A DNA stretch of 64,000 bases. Source: Flavobacterium tructae. GTDB taxonomy: Bacteria; Bacteroidota; Bacteroidia; Flavobacteriales; Flavobacteriaceae. A program made the position numbers and the translations under genes. The stretch spans positions 83,697-147,696 of the forward strand of contig NZ_MUHH01000022.1 of assembly GCF_002217475.1 (NCBI RefSeq), written 5' to 3'. The notes beneath the pieces are model-generated. The model searched no databases. It was not told where the DNA came from and worked only from the letters and a program-made list of their open reading frames with translations. Positions 1 through 8,105 of this stretch are shown piece by piece. Position 1 is the first letter of the stretch. The number at the start of each line of letters is the position of its first letter.

Positions 1-32
1 TTGGAATTTGGAATTTCAAAGATTGGAATTTT
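1..32. repeat. Left arm of a perfect 32-nt inverted repeat flanking the Lrp gene
   Basis: These 32 nt, rich in TTGGAATTT units, are the exact reverse complement of 587-618. The two arms enclose the Lrp/AsnC regulator gene and its promoter. The left arm touches the window edge and may extend beyond it. The motif resembles a dispersed intergenic repeat rather than an insertion-sequence end, because no transposase lies between the arms. Confidence 0.8.
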
Positions 33-37
33 GTTTT

Positions 38-508
38 TTAAAGTTGAATTTGCCTGTCGATTTGCTGATCCAGGGAAATAAAGGTTTCTGTTCTGGAAAC
101 GCCTTCTATTGCCTGAATTTTAGTATTTAGAAGCTGCATTAAGTGTTCGTTATCGCGACAGATGATTTTAATCAATACCGACCAGTTTCCTGTGGTGTAG
201 TGGCATTCTAAAACTTCAGGGATTTTTTTTAAATCTTTCACAGCTTCGGAGTTTCTGGAGGCTTTGTCCAGATAAACACCAACAAAGGCCATGGTGTTGT
301 ATCCCAATACTTTTGGATTAACGGTAAATTTAGAGCCTGAAATAACACCCGATTGTTCCAGTTTTTTCAACCGCTGATGAATGGCAGCTCCGGAAATACC
401 TATTTTATTGGCAATTTGCAAAATAGGTTTTCGTGCATCATCCATCAGGTAACGCAGGATTTCTTTGTCGATACCGTCAATTTCAATAATAAGGGAATTG
501 ATTTTCAT
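38..508 (-). CDS. Lrp/AsnC family transcriptional regulator
   Basis: The 156-aa product has the normal length of the Lrp/AsnC (feast/famine) family. Residues about 12-60 form the winged helix-turn-helix (IDKEILRYLMDDAR, then IGISGAAIHQRLKKLEQSGVI), and residues about 68-145 form the RAM/ACT-like effector domain with the conserved TGNWSVLIKI segment. Members bind DNA as dimers or octamers and usually sense an amino acid; the ligand here cannot be read. It is monocistronic and transcribed leftward. A -7 element on the minus strand lies at 559-566. The gene lies inside a perfect inverted repeat. Confidence 0.93.
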   Translation of the reverse strand: MKINSLIIEIDGIDKEILRYLMDDARKPILQIANKIGISGAAIHQRLKKLEQSGVISGSKFTVNPKVLGYNTMAFVGVYLDKASRNSEAVKDLKKIPEVLECHYTTGNWSVLIKIICRDNEHLMQLLNTKIQAIEGVSRTETFISLDQQIDRQIQL

Positions 509-558
509 TGGAGTTGTGATTTGAAACTAATTTTAGTTATTTGGTTGTAGTTGTAAAT

Positions 559-566
559 CAAATGTA
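559..566 (-). promoter_or_regulatory. -7 promoter element of the Lrp gene
   Basis: On the minus strand this reads TACATTTG, a full match to the Bacteroidota -7 consensus TAnnTTTG, about 50 nt before the Lrp start codon. I found no well-spaced TTG -33 element. Confidence 0.5.
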
Positions 567-586
567 CTCAAAACGATTTGAAAAAT

Positions 587-618
587 AAAATTCCAATCTT
601 TGAAATTCCAAATTCCAA
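587..618. repeat. Right arm of the 32-nt inverted repeat
   Basis: Exact reverse complement of bases 1-32. It lies just upstream of the Lrp promoter, so the repeat pair encloses a complete transcription unit. Confidence 0.8.
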
Positions 619-697
619 ATGGAAACTGAAAATGTTGCTTGCTTTTCTTTGTTAGAGCTTTAACAAAGATTGGGGAGAGGATTATTTTTAAAAATAA

Positions 698-737
698 AAA
701 TTCCAAATTTCAACTTTAAGGTTGGAATTTGGAATTT
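698..737. repeat. Large hairpin of the same TTGGAATTT repeat family, downstream of hemD
   Basis: Two 17-nt arms (698-714 and 721-737) are complementary with one mismatch around a 6-nt loop. The arm sequence is related to the repeat at 1-32. On the minus strand the hairpin lies 24 nt past the hemD stop codon, so it may end or stabilise the DUF4271-hemD transcript. Confidence 0.6.
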
Positions 738-761
738 AAATGTTGTTATTTTCTAAAAGGA

Positions 762-1511
762 TTATTTTCCTTTGTTTGCTTCTGCAATGTATTTTTCTAA
801 AGCCATCGTCATCGAAGGTGTTTCAGGAGTTGGAGCAAGAATATCAATTCTTAAACCATGATCAAGCGCTTCTTTTTGAGTTGTGCTTCCAAAGACAGCA
901 ATTCTGGTATCGTTTTGTTTAAAATCAGGAAAGTTTTTAAACAATGATTTGATTCCGGTTGGGCTGAAAAAAGCCAAAACATCATAGTAAACATCAGCCA
1001 GATCAGACAGATCGCTCATTACTGTTTTGTAAAAAACAGCTTGTGCCCAATCTACTTTCAGATTGTTTAATGTTACAGGTGCATCAGCGTTTAACTGATC
1101 AGACGCCGGTAAAAGGAATTTTTCGTCTTTGTATTTTTTGATAAGCGGCGATAAATCTGCAAAGTCTTTTGCTCCCACGTAAATTTTACGCTTTCTATAC
1201 ACAACATACTTTTGCAGGTAGAATGCAACAGCTTCAGATTGGCAGAAATATTTCAATCCTTCAGGAACTTTATAACGCATCTCATCTGCTACTCTAAAAA
1301 AATGATCCACCGCATTACGGCTCGTCAAAATGATTGCAGTATAATGATTAAGATCGATTTTCTGTAATCGGATCTCTTTTGCATTAACCCCTTCCACATG
1401 AATAAATGGTCTGAAATCAATTTTTATTTTGTGTTTTTGTTGGAGCTCAAAGTAAGGAGAATTTTCCACTTTAGGTTCAGGCTGTGACACCAAAATTGTT
1501 TTCACTTTCAT
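762..1511 (-). CDS. hemD: Uroporphyrinogen-III synthase
   Basis: The enzyme converts hydroxymethylbilane to uroporphyrinogen III by closing the ring with inversion of ring D, in haem biosynthesis. The 249-aa product shows the HEM4 signatures: LTSRNAVDHFF near residue 75, FFSPTGIKSLF near residue 180, and the C-terminal PTPETPSMTMALEKY near residue 225. The family is very divergent in sequence. I chose the ATG at 1511, opening MKVKTILVSQPEPK, over an upstream ATG at 1550, because 1550 would overlap the preceding DUF4271 gene. It sits 14 nt behind that gene, as usual in Flavobacteria, and is probably cotranscribed. Confidence 0.9.
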   Translation of the reverse strand: MKVKTILVSQPEPKVENSPYFELQQKHKIKIDFRPFIHVEGVNAKEIRLQKIDLNHYTAIILTSRNAVDHFFRVADEMRYKVPEGLKYFCQSEAVAFYLQKYVVYRKRKIYVGAKDFADLSPLIKKYKDEKFLLPASDQLNADAPVTLNNLKVDWAQAVFYKTVMSDLSDLADVYYDVLAFFSPTGIKSLFKNFPDFKQNDTRIAVFGSTTQKEALDHGLRIDILAPTPETPSMTMALEKYIAEANKGK

Positions 1512-1525
1512 ATTATAAACATTTA

Positions 1526-2194
1526 CTAAGCCGCCTGTTTTGTAATCCAATAATACAGGAAATAATAAGGGGCTATTTCAAGAGCGCAAAGATATAAAAT
1601 AAAATAAAATAACTTGCTGATTATTGCATTTTGATACGTTTTTATTGAAATAAAATAAGAGTACAGGCTAATACACAGCGAAATGGCGATTATTGCCAGG
1701 GGTACAATCTTAGGAATATTGTCATAATAAAACAAAACAGCATTAATAGGAAGGATTAAAACGCCTATATAAGTCCTGTAAGTTACTTTTTGTAAGTTAA
1801 AAAGTTCTGCAAATTCGTCAATGTTGAATGAAGTGGCTACAATTTTTTCAATTAAAAATTTTCCCAGAATAAAGTAAAGTAAAAAGGTAGCCAGCTGAAT
1901 GAATAAAATCCAGTCCGTTTTCGATGCATATCCAAAAATGTGCATGGTAAGCTGGATGAAAAAAGCATACGAAACAACTTGTACAAAAAACAAACCAACC
2001 GTAAAACTGCTTCTTAAATGATTGTTGTCGCGATAGATTTTAGCATACTTGTCAGAAAAAATAAGCTTACTGAATTCGCTAAATCGGGTTTCGTAAGCTG
2101 ATTTAGTCATGGCAACAACAGCAAAGGTCAACACGAATAAAAGTGTTGCCCAGTCTTTGTTTTCCAGAATTCGGGGGTGAAGTTGTTCAATCAT
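1526..2194 (-). CDS. DUF4271 integral membrane protein
   Basis: The 222-aa protein has about six or seven hydrophobic segments (roughly residues 15-35, 65-90, 95-115, 140-160, 165-185, 195-215) and no catalytic motif I recognise. DUF4271 proteins are of unknown function in Bacteroidota and commonly precede hemD, as here. It reads leftward from a promoter region shared with the divergent mannosyltransferase operon; a minus-strand -7 element (TAATTTTG) lies at 2202-2209, only a few bases before the start, so the leader is very short. Confidence 0.85.
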   Translation of the reverse strand: MIEQLHPRILENKDWATLLFVLTFAVVAMTKSAYETRFSEFSKLIFSDKYAKIYRDNNHLRSSFTVGLFFVQVVSYAFFIQLTMHIFGYASKTDWILFIQLATFLLYFILGKFLIEKIVATSFNIDEFAELFNLQKVTYRTYIGVLILPINAVLFYYDNIPKIVPLAIIAISLCISLYSYFISIKTYQNAIISKLFYFILYLCALEIAPYYFLYYWITKQAA

Positions 2195-2201
2195 AGCGAT
2201 G

Positions 2202-2209
2202 CAAAATTA
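2202..2209 (-). promoter_or_regulatory. -7 element of the DUF4271-hemD operon
   Basis: Minus-strand TAATTTTG matches TAnnTTTG 8 nt before the DUF4271 start codon, implying a leaderless or nearly leaderless mRNA. No convincing -33 element was found. Confidence 0.45.
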
Positions 2210-2271
2210 GTAATTTTTTGTATCAATAGTTTTATTATATATTTATTATGAATCAAATGCTATAAAAAGTT

Positions 2272-2279
2272 TACTTTTG
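2272..2279 (+). promoter_or_regulatory. -7 element of the mannosyltransferase-pyrC-DUF4296 operon
   Basis: TACTTTTG matches TAnnTTTG. It lies immediately before a GTG at 2282 that could serve as a start in frame. Because transcription would begin at or after that GTG, the ATG at 2300 is the better start of the next gene. Confidence 0.55.
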
Positions 2280-2299
2280 CGGTGAAATTACTCAGAAAA

Positions 2300-3025
2300 A
2301 TGAATGATTGTATTGTCATAATCCCCACTTACAACGAAATCGAAAATATTGAAAGCATAGTTAGAGCTGTACTTTCGCAACACAAACCTTTTCATCTTTT
2401 AATTATTGATGATAATTCGCCTGATCACACTGCCAATAAAGTAGTCGCATTGCAGGAAGAATTTCCGGAACGGTTATTTTTAGAAAAAAGAGCTAAAAAA
2501 TCCGGTTTAGGAACTGCCTATGTCCATGGTTTTAAATGGGCGTTAGAACGTCAGTACAATTTCATTTTTGAAATGGATGCTGATTTCTCGCATAATCCAA
2601 ATGATCTTGAGAAATTGTTCGATGCCTGCCATTTTGGTGGAGCAGATTTAGCGATTGGTTCCCGATATGTAACAGGTGTAAATGTGGTGAACTGGCCCTT
2701 AAGCCGTGTTCTGATGTCGTATTTCGCTTCGGTGTATGTGAAATTTATTACGGGAATGAAAATTCACGACGCAACGGCAGGTTTCGTTTGTTATAAACGA
2801 GAAGTGCTGGAAAAAATCAATCTCAATAAAATTAAATTCGTGGGTTATGCGTTTCAGATTGAAATGAAGTACAGAACCTATTGTGCTAAATTTGAAATTA
2901 AAGAGGTTCCGATTATCTTTACTGACAGAACAAAAGGAGTTTCTAAAATGAGCAATGCCATTATCAAAGAAGCTATACTGGGAGTGATTTCACTTCGATT
3001 GAAAAAACTAGTCAATACTTTATAA
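2300..3025 (+). CDS. Polyprenol monophosphomannose synthase-type glycosyltransferase (GT2)
   Basis: A 241-aa GT-A-fold family 2 transferase of the Dpm1 type, expected to move mannose from GDP-mannose (or a related sugar) to a polyprenyl phosphate at the inner face of the cytoplasmic membrane. Visible motifs are VIIPTYNEIENI at the N-terminus, DDNSPD near residue 40, the metal-binding DAD in FEMDADFSHNP near residue 95, and IGSRYVTG near 120. It lacks the C-terminal membrane helices of longer homologues. The ATG at 2300 is preferred over the in-frame GTG at 2282, which abuts the -7 element. It is first in an operon with pyrC (4-nt gap). Confidence 0.88.
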   Translation: MNDCIVIIPTYNEIENIESIVRAVLSQHKPFHLLIIDDNSPDHTANKVVALQEEFPERLFLEKRAKKSGLGTAYVHGFKWALERQYNFIFEMDADFSHNPNDLEKLFDACHFGGADLAIGSRYVTGVNVVNWPLSRVLMSYFASVYVKFITGMKIHDATAGFVCYKREVLEKINLNKIKFVGYAFQIEMKYRTYCAKFEIKEVPIIFTDRTKGVSKMSNAIIKEAILGVISLRLKKLVNTL

Positions 3026-3029
3026 AGCT

Positions 3030-4376
3030 ATGAAAATAAATAGGGTTCTAATAAAAAATGCCAAAATTGTAAACGAAGGATCTATTTTTGAAGGAGATGT
3101 TTTAATCGAAAACGATCTGATTGTTGAAGTGGCAGACAGCATCAGTTTAAAAACATCCGATTGTAAAGTAATCGATGCTGAAGGGAATTATTTAATTCCG
3201 GGGGCAATTGATGATCAGGTTCATTTTAGAGAACCGGGACTAACACACAAAGGAGATATCGAGTCAGAGTCAAGAGCTGCGGTGGCTGGAGGAATTACAT
3301 CTTTCATAGAGCAACCTAACACAGTTCCAAATGCTGTAACTCAGGAAATATTAGAAGATAAATATCAGGTTGCAGCAGTGAAATCATTTGCGAATTATTC
3401 GTTTATGATGGGGGCAACTAATGATAATCTGGAGGAAGTTCTAAAAACAAATCCGAAGAATGTTGCCGGAATAAAGATCTTTTTAGGATCGTCAACAGGA
3501 AATATGCTAGTAGATAATGAGGCAGTTTTAGAAAAGATTTTTTCAAGTACTCCGCTTTTAATCGCGGTACACTGTGAGGATGAAACGACGATTAAAAATA
3601 ATTTACAGCTGTACAAAGAACAATATGGTGATGATATTCCGGTAACGGCGCACCATTTAATACGCAGTGAAGAAGCCTGTTATATTTCTTCTTCAAAAGC
3701 GGTAGCTCTAGCGAAAAAAACGGGAGCTCGTTTGCATATTTTTCATCTTTCGACTGCGAAAGAAATGGAATTGTTTACCAATAAAATTCCACTTGAAGAA
3801 AAGAAAATTACTGCTGAAGTTTGTGTGCATCACTTGTGGTTTACAGACGAAGATTATAAAACCAAAGGGAATTTTATTAAATGGAATCCTGCGGTAAAAA
3901 CAGCAGACGATAGAAAAGCATTGTGGGAAGCTTTAAATGACGGACGTATTGATGTAATAGCAACCGATCATGCGCCACATACTAAAGAAGAAAAAATGCA
4001 GCCTTATGTGAATGCTCCATCTGGCGGTCCGCTTGTGCAGCATGCGGTTGTAGCGATGTTTGAAGCGCACCATCAGGGGAAAATCAGCGTGGAGAAAATT
4101 GTCGAGAAAATGTGCCACAATCCGGCTAAACTTTTCAAAATAGAAAAAAGAGGTTTTATCAAAGAAGGTTATTTTGCTGACTTAGTGATTGTAAACCCAA
4201 GTTTGCCATGGAGTGTGAAACCTGAAAATATTCTGGCGAAATGCGGATGGTCGCCTTTTGAGAATTTTACTTTTAAGTCGAGAATTACACATACTTTTGT
4301 AAACGGTGAAATGGTTTACAATAACTTTAAAGTAAAAGACATTCGCGCAGGAAAACGTCTATTGTTTGACAGATAA
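3030..4376 (+). CDS. pyrC: Dihydroorotase
   Basis: Third step of de novo pyrimidine synthesis, cyclising N-carbamoyl-L-aspartate to dihydroorotate; a member of the amidohydrolase family. The 448-aa length fits the long type. Metal-site motifs are QVHFREPG (residues 63-70), GIKIFLGSSTGN with the lysine expected to be carboxylated (near 150), VHCEDE (near 181), the FHLST segment (near 240) and ATDHAPHT near 310. Oddity: the first histidine of the canonical HxH is Gln63 here. The gene lies between a mannosyltransferase and a DUF4296 lipoprotein with 4- and 9-nt gaps. Confidence 0.92.
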   Translation: MKINRVLIKNAKIVNEGSIFEGDVLIENDLIVEVADSISLKTSDCKVIDAEGNYLIPGAIDDQVHFREPGLTHKGDIESESRAAVAGGITSFIEQPNTVPNAVTQEILEDKYQVAAVKSFANYSFMMGATNDNLEEVLKTNPKNVAGIKIFLGSSTGNMLVDNEAVLEKIFSSTPLLIAVHCEDETTIKNNLQLYKEQYGDDIPVTAHHLIRSEEACYISSSKAVALAKKTGARLHIFHLSTAKEMELFTNKIPLEEKKITAEVCVHHLWFTDEDYKTKGNFIKWNPAVKTADDRKALWEALNDGRIDVIATDHAPHTKEEKMQPYVNAPSGGPLVQHAVVAMFEAHHQGKISVEKIVEKMCHNPAKLFKIEKRGFIKEGYFADLVIVNPSLPWSVKPENILAKCGWSPFENFTFKSRITHTFVNGEMVYNNFKVKDIRAGKRLLFDR

Positions 4377-4385
4377 AAAGCTGAG

Positions 4386-4847
4386 ATGAAAAATTTTATA
4401 GTAATAATATTGGTGTTGTTTCTTTCTGTAAGTTGTAAAAAAGAGCTGGTAAAGCAGCCTGCAAAACTTATTGAGAAAGATAAAATGATTGATATTATGT
4501 ATGATTTGTCTATCCTTGAAGCTATGAAATACCAGCATCCGGTTTCGGCAGATTCAGTTGAAACCAGCCCTACTGCTTTTATTTTGAAAAAATATAAAGT
4601 GGATAGTGTGCAATTTTCACAAAACAACCGTTACTACGCTGCCGATTATGAGAATTATAAAAGCATATTCGATGAAGTAGGAAAGCGTTTGGCTGTCAAT
4701 CAGAGAGCTACAGATTCAATTGTGAAAATTGAAGAGAAGAAAGCAGCAAAAGAAAAGAAGAAACCTATTGTTAAAAATACGATCAAGAACAAGCTGAGCA
4801 AGACGAGTTTGGATTCTATCCGAAAAACAACACGATTAAAGAGATAG
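4386..4847 (+). CDS. DUF4296 lipoprotein
   Basis: A 153-aa exported protein with a lipoprotein signal (hydrophobic stretch then SVSCKKE, lipidated Cys near residue 17). DUF4296 is a Bacteroidota family of unknown function; the signature DKMIDIMYDLSILEA lies near residues 32-46. The C-terminal third is strongly basic (EEKKAAKEKKKP and onward). It closes the mannosyltransferase-pyrC operon. Its stop codon abuts the stop of the convergent epimerase gene with no intervening base. Confidence 0.85.
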   Translation: MKNFIVIILVLFLSVSCKKELVKQPAKLIEKDKMIDIMYDLSILEAMKYQHPVSADSVETSPTAFILKKYKVDSVQFSQNNRYYAADYENYKSIFDEVGKRLAVNQRATDSIVKIEEKKAAKEKKKPIVKNTIKNKLSKTSLDSIRKTTRLKR

Positions 4848-5852
4848 TTAAAGTCTCGAAACATCTTTTATGTACGCATGTATATCCTGAAAAACCGTTC
4901 CTCCCAGAGCGGTTTTTATTTTTTCATTAGAATATAAATTACTGGAATAAGAAGCCTTTGCAGTTGCTTTTGTCAGGCGTCTTTTTTGAAAAAACAGAGT
5001 CGAAAAAATTCCGTCGGCAATCCAAAGGAAATTCATGAATAAAGGCGTGGCATGAATGGTTGGTCTTTTTACTTTTAAAGCATCGGCAATAGTATTCAGG
5101 ATGTCCTTAAAAACAATATTGTCGGCAATTAAGGTAAAGCGTTCATTTTTAATCTCACTCTTCATTAATACGTCAGCTATTTTTATGACATCCGTTATGG
5201 TGACAAATCCGGTACTTCCAAGAGTGTAAAAAGAAAGACCGTTTGCAACTTTTGCATAAAGCTCTGCGCTTCCTTGTATGTGAGTTTTGTTTTTTGGAAT
5301 TGGTCCTAAAATAACACCCGGATTTAGGATGATTACATCTAGACCTTCCTGTAAACCACGCCAGACCTCCATTTCAGCTCCGTATTTAGAAATCGCGTAA
5401 TCACTATGAGGCTTTTCGGGATTCCAGTCTGTTTCTTCAGTAATGTAAGTTTCGTGAGCTGCTAAATCACCTAAAGCAGCGATAGAGCTTATAAAACAGA
5501 ACTTTTTTACATTTTTGGCAATAGAAAAATTAACCATATTGGCAGTTCCTTCGATATTGGTTTTTCGAAGCAGCTCTTCGTCTTTTGGATCAAATGAAAT
5601 TAAAGCAGCACAATGGTAAACGTAATCAATACCTAAGAACGCAGTTTCCAGAGAGGGGACATCCAGGATATCGGCTTCAAGCCATTCTATTTTTTCAAAC
5701 AAATCCACTTTATTGTACAACTCAAAAACCGATTTGGTTTTTTGAATGTTATTTTGAGTTCTGTAAATAGCCCGAACACTTTCTCCATTCTCAATCAGAT
5801 GAAGTAATAAATGTGCGCCAACTAAACCTGTACCTCCTGTTACTAATACCAT
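4848..5852 (-). CDS. NAD-dependent epimerase/dehydratase (extended SDR)
   Basis: A 334-aa extended short-chain dehydrogenase. The N-terminal Rossmann motif VTGGTGLVGAHL binds NAD(P), DVYHCAA-type sequence (IDYVYHCAALI) follows near residue 80, and the catalytic pair is in DYAISKYGAE near residue 152. The substrate is not evident; homologues act on sugars, sterols or dihydroflavonols. It is transcribed leftward and ends tail-to-tail with the DUF4296 gene. The last part of its coding sequence contains, on the opposite strand, the terminator of that convergent operon (4890-4917). Confidence 0.9.
   Translation of the reverse strand: MVLVTGGTGLVGAHLLLHLIENGESVRAIYRTQNNIQKTKSVFELYNKVDLFEKIEWLEADILDVPSLETAFLGIDYVYHCAALISFDPKDEELLRKTNIEGTANMVNFSIAKNVKKFCFISSIAALGDLAAHETYITEETDWNPEKPHSDYAISKYGAEMEVWRGLQEGLDVIILNPGVILGPIPKNKTHIQGSAELYAKVANGLSFYTLGSTGFVTITDVIKIADVLMKSEIKNERFTLIADNIVFKDILNTIADALKVKRPTIHATPLFMNFLWIADGIFSTLFFQKRRLTKATAKASYSSNLYSNEKIKTALGGTVFQDIHAYIKDVSRL
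4890..4924 (+). terminator. Terminator of the pyrC operon, inside the convergent epimerase gene
   Basis: A perfect 8-bp stem (AAAAACCG / CGGTTTTT) with a 12-nt loop is followed by ATTTTTT. It ends rightward transcription 42 nt past the DUF4296 stop, and the same bases encode the C-terminal region of the epimerase. Confidence 0.75.
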
Positions 5853-5999
5853 TTTGTAAAGATAACTTTTTTGTTTTTAAGGTGCAAAAGCTCAAAGCTG
5901 CAAAGGTCTGATTTTGCTATCAGCAATTATGATCTTCTCTTTGTTACTAAGAATTTAGATGTTGAAATTGCTTTTTACCATTGATATTGAAACTGCTTT

Positions 6000-6030
6000 T
6001 TGTCATTGCCATTGTCATTGATTATATTTG
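6000..6030 (+). promoter_or_regulatory. Promoter of tyrS
   Basis: A -33 TTG (6000-6002, inside TTTTG) is followed after 20 nt by TATATTTG (6023-6030), a textbook Bacteroidota promoter, 18 nt before the tyrS ATG. Just upstream, an imperfect direct repeat (TTGAAATTGCTTTTTACCAT and a related copy) occupies about 5961-6005. Confidence 0.75.
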
Positions 6031-6047
6031 CACAAATTATTTTAAAA

Positions 6048-7343
6048 ATGAAGAATCTAGTTGAAGAATTAAAGTGGCGCGGGTTATATCATGATAGCAT
6101 GCCAGGAACGGAAGAACAATTGCTAAAAGAGGTAACTGCTGCTTATATAGGTTTTGACCCAACAGCAGATTCGCTGCACATTGGCAGTATGGTTCAGATT
6201 ATTTTATTGGTTCACTTAAAGAATTTTGGACATCAGCCTATCGCTTTGGTAGGAGGTGCAACCGGTATGATTGGTGATCCATCGGGGAAATCTGATGAAA
6301 GAAATCTGTTGAATGAAGAAACTTTGGCTAAGAACGTTGCAGGTATCAAAAGTGTTTTGTCGCGTTTTCTTGACTTTAATTCAAAAGAAGCAAATGCTCC
6401 TGTTATGGTAAACAACTATGACTGGATGAAGGAATTCTCATTTATTGATTTTGCACGTGAAGTTGGAAAACGTATCACGGTAAATTATATGATGGCGAAG
6501 GATTCCGTTAAAAAAAGATTTGCCGGAGACGGTGTAGGAATGTCTTTTACAGAGTTTACCTATCAGTTAATTCAGGGTTACGATTTTTATCATTTATATA
6601 AAAATAACAATTGCGTGCTTCAAATGGGAGGTTCGGATCAATGGGGAAATATCACCACCGGAACGGAGTTGGTACGCAGAATGGGAGGAGAAAGTGCAAA
6701 AGCTTTTGCATTGACAACGCCATTGATTACAAAAGCAGACGGATCTAAATTTGGAAAATCTGAAGGTGGAAATGTTTGGTTGGATACTGATAAAACCTCA
6801 GTGTATAAATTTTACCAGTTTTGGGTGAATTCAACTGATGTTGATGCAGAGAAATACATCAAAATCTTTACGTTTTTAGATAAAGATACAATTGAAGCTT
6901 TAATCGAAGAGCATAGAACAGCTCCGCATTTAAGAGTTTTACAAAAGAAACTGGCAGAAGAAATTACCATTTTTGTTCACTCTGAAGAAGAATTGGAAAA
7001 AGCAATTCAGGCGTCGAATATTTTGTTTGGAAATTCTACAGCCGAAGATTTGAAAAAACTGGATGAAGCTACTTTTTTGGAAGTTTTTGACGGTGTTCCT
7101 CAGGCTGAAATCGCAAAAGCTGATTTAGAAAATGGTTTGGAGATTATTACAGTTTTAAACGAAAAAACAGGTTTCTTTAAATCAAACGGAGAAGCGAGAC
7201 GTGCCTTAACCGCAAATTCGATCTCGGTGAACAGAGAAAAAATAAAAGAAGATTTTGTCTTAACTGCAAATGATTTAATTAATAATCAGTTTGTGTTATT
7301 ACAAAGCGGAAAGAAGAATTATTTTGTGATTAGAGTAAAGTAA
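6048..7343 (+). CDS. tyrS: Tyrosyl-tRNA synthetase
   Basis: Class I aminoacyl-tRNA synthetase charging tRNA-Tyr. The 431-aa product carries the HIGH-type motif as LHIGS (near residue 44), the KMSKS-type motif as SKFGKS (near residue 233), the tyrosine/adenylate pocket segment [11 protein letters not shown] (near 197), and an S4-like RNA-binding domain at the C-terminus (from about residue 360). An in-frame start at 6000 exists, but it lies on the promoter, so the ATG at 6048 ([12 protein letters not shown]) is chosen. It is monocistronic, with its own promoter and terminator. Confidence 0.96.
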   Translation: MKNLVEELKWRGLYHDSMPGTEEQLLKEVTAAYIGFDPTADSLHIGSMVQIILLVHLKNFGHQPIALVGGATGMIGDPSGKSDERNLLNEETLAKNVAGIKSVLSRFLDFNSKEANAPVMVNNYDWMKEFSFIDFAREVGKRITVNYMMAKDSVKKRFAGDGVGMSFTEFTYQLIQGYDFYHLYKNNNCVLQMGGSDQWGNITTGTELVRRMGGESAKAFALTTPLITKADGSKFGKSEGGNVWLDTDKTSVYKFYQFWVNSTDVDAEKYIKIFTFLDKDTIEALIEEHRTAPHLRVLQKKLAEEITIFVHSEEELEKAIQASNILFGNSTAEDLKKLDEATFLEVFDGVPQAEIAKADLENGLEIITVLNEKTGFFKSNGEARRALTANSISVNREKIKEDFVLTANDLINNQFVLLQSGKKNYFVIRVK

Positions 7344-7377
7344 TCTTTGAGCCAGATCAAATATTTAAATTTTAAAG

Positions 7378-7413
7378 ACCGTTTCAATACTTAATTTGGA
7401 ACGGTTTTTTTTT
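7378..7413 (+). terminator. Terminator of tyrS
   Basis: An 8-bp stem (ACCGTTTC / GGAACGGT, one G-U pair) is followed by nine T. It lies 35 nt downstream of the tyrS stop codon. Confidence 0.8.
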
Positions 7414-7488
7414 ATCTGTTTTTTAGGGATTGTTTTGCGAAGTGTATAATCTAAAGTAAGCCCCTAACACTTATTTATCTCCTGGTTT

Positions 7489-7698
7489 TTAAGAGGTTCG
7501 TTTTCTTCTTGTGGCGTATTTTATTTGATACTCTTTGAAATCTGTTATTTCTTCTTTCAATTTCTTATTAGCATTTTTCAGCAAATCATTCTGGTGTCGC
7601 ATGATACTGATCAAATCGTTCATTGCGTTTAGGTTTTCTAGCTGACTGTGAATTAATTCTTCTAATTGTAATTTCGTATAGGTGTTTCGTAGTGACAT
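7489..7698 (-). CDS. Small coiled-coil protein, function unknown
   Basis: A 69-aa protein that opens MSLRNTYTKLQLEELIH and is almost entirely predicted helix with heptad-like spacing of Leu/Ile/Met (residues 10-60), ending in a basic tail (ATRRKRTS). No family recognised. It is divergent from the XRE regulator gene at 7829, and the two share a 130-nt spacer with inverted repeats, suggesting joint regulation. It may be a small DNA-binding accessory or simply a hypothetical protein. Confidence 0.6.
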   Translation of the reverse strand: MSLRNTYTKLQLEELIHSQLENLNAMNDLISIMRHQNDLLKNANKKLKEEITDFKEYQIKYATRRKRTS

Positions 7699-7712
7699 GT
7701 TTTTTAGTTTAG

Positions 7713-7752
7713 TTATCCGATTTTCTAAACAAACGTATTGATTTTCGGATAA
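7713..7752. promoter_or_regulatory. Inverted-repeat operator candidate between the coiled-coil and XRE genes
   Basis: TTATCCGA (7713-7720) and TCGGATAA (7745-7752) are perfect 8-nt inverted repeats 24 nt apart, inside the divergent spacer. A second near-perfect inverted repeat (TCTGTTTTAC and GTAAAAACAGA) lies closer to the XRE start, about 7790-7827. Both are candidate binding sites for the adjacent XRE protein. Confidence 0.4.
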
Positions 7753-7828
7753 AAATCCAAATCAAGTTTTAGATTTTCAGAAAAATTGTTCTGTTTTACT
7801 AGATTTATGTCTGTAAAAACAGATAATA

Positions 7829-8044
7829 ATGACAGAATTAGGATTATTTTTTTCTAGAAAATCAGTAAATCGTTCAGATGTTTCCCGTAAAACCGGAATT
7901 AGTAAAACACGTTTGAGCGAATTAGCAAATAGCACTAGCACAAAATTACGTGCAGACGAATTGTATTTGATTGCTTTGGCAATTGATGTCGATCCATGTG
8001 AATTATTAAAGGATGTTTGCAAAGGACTTAAACTTGTAGATTAA
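7829..8044 (+). CDS. Small XRE-family helix-turn-helix regulator
   Basis: A 71-aa protein made of a single Cro/C1-type helix-turn-helix domain: VNRSDVSRKTGISKTRLSEL (residues about 13-32) followed by LRADELYLIALAIDVDPCEL (residues 40-59). There is no additional effector domain, so it resembles small autoregulators. It is divergent from the 69-aa coiled-coil gene across a spacer with two inverted repeats. It could be the repressor half of a two-gene control module; nothing proves a toxin-antitoxin pair. Confidence 0.85.
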   Translation: MTELGLFFSRKSVNRSDVSRKTGISKTRLSELANSTSTKLRADELYLIALAIDVDPCELLKDVCKGLKLVD

Positions 8045-8105
8045 GGAATAAGGATAACACAGTCATAACAGGAGGGTGCTTTAATTTAAATAATTGATCA
8101 GATTT

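Noticed and set aside
1..618. Insertion sequence because of terminal inverted repeats
   Set aside because: The enclosed gene is an Lrp regulator, there is no transposase, and no target-site duplication can be judged at the window edge.
7489..8044. Classical toxin-antitoxin module
   Set aside because: An XRE gene is present but its neighbour lacks any toxin signature, and the genes are divergent rather than co-directional.
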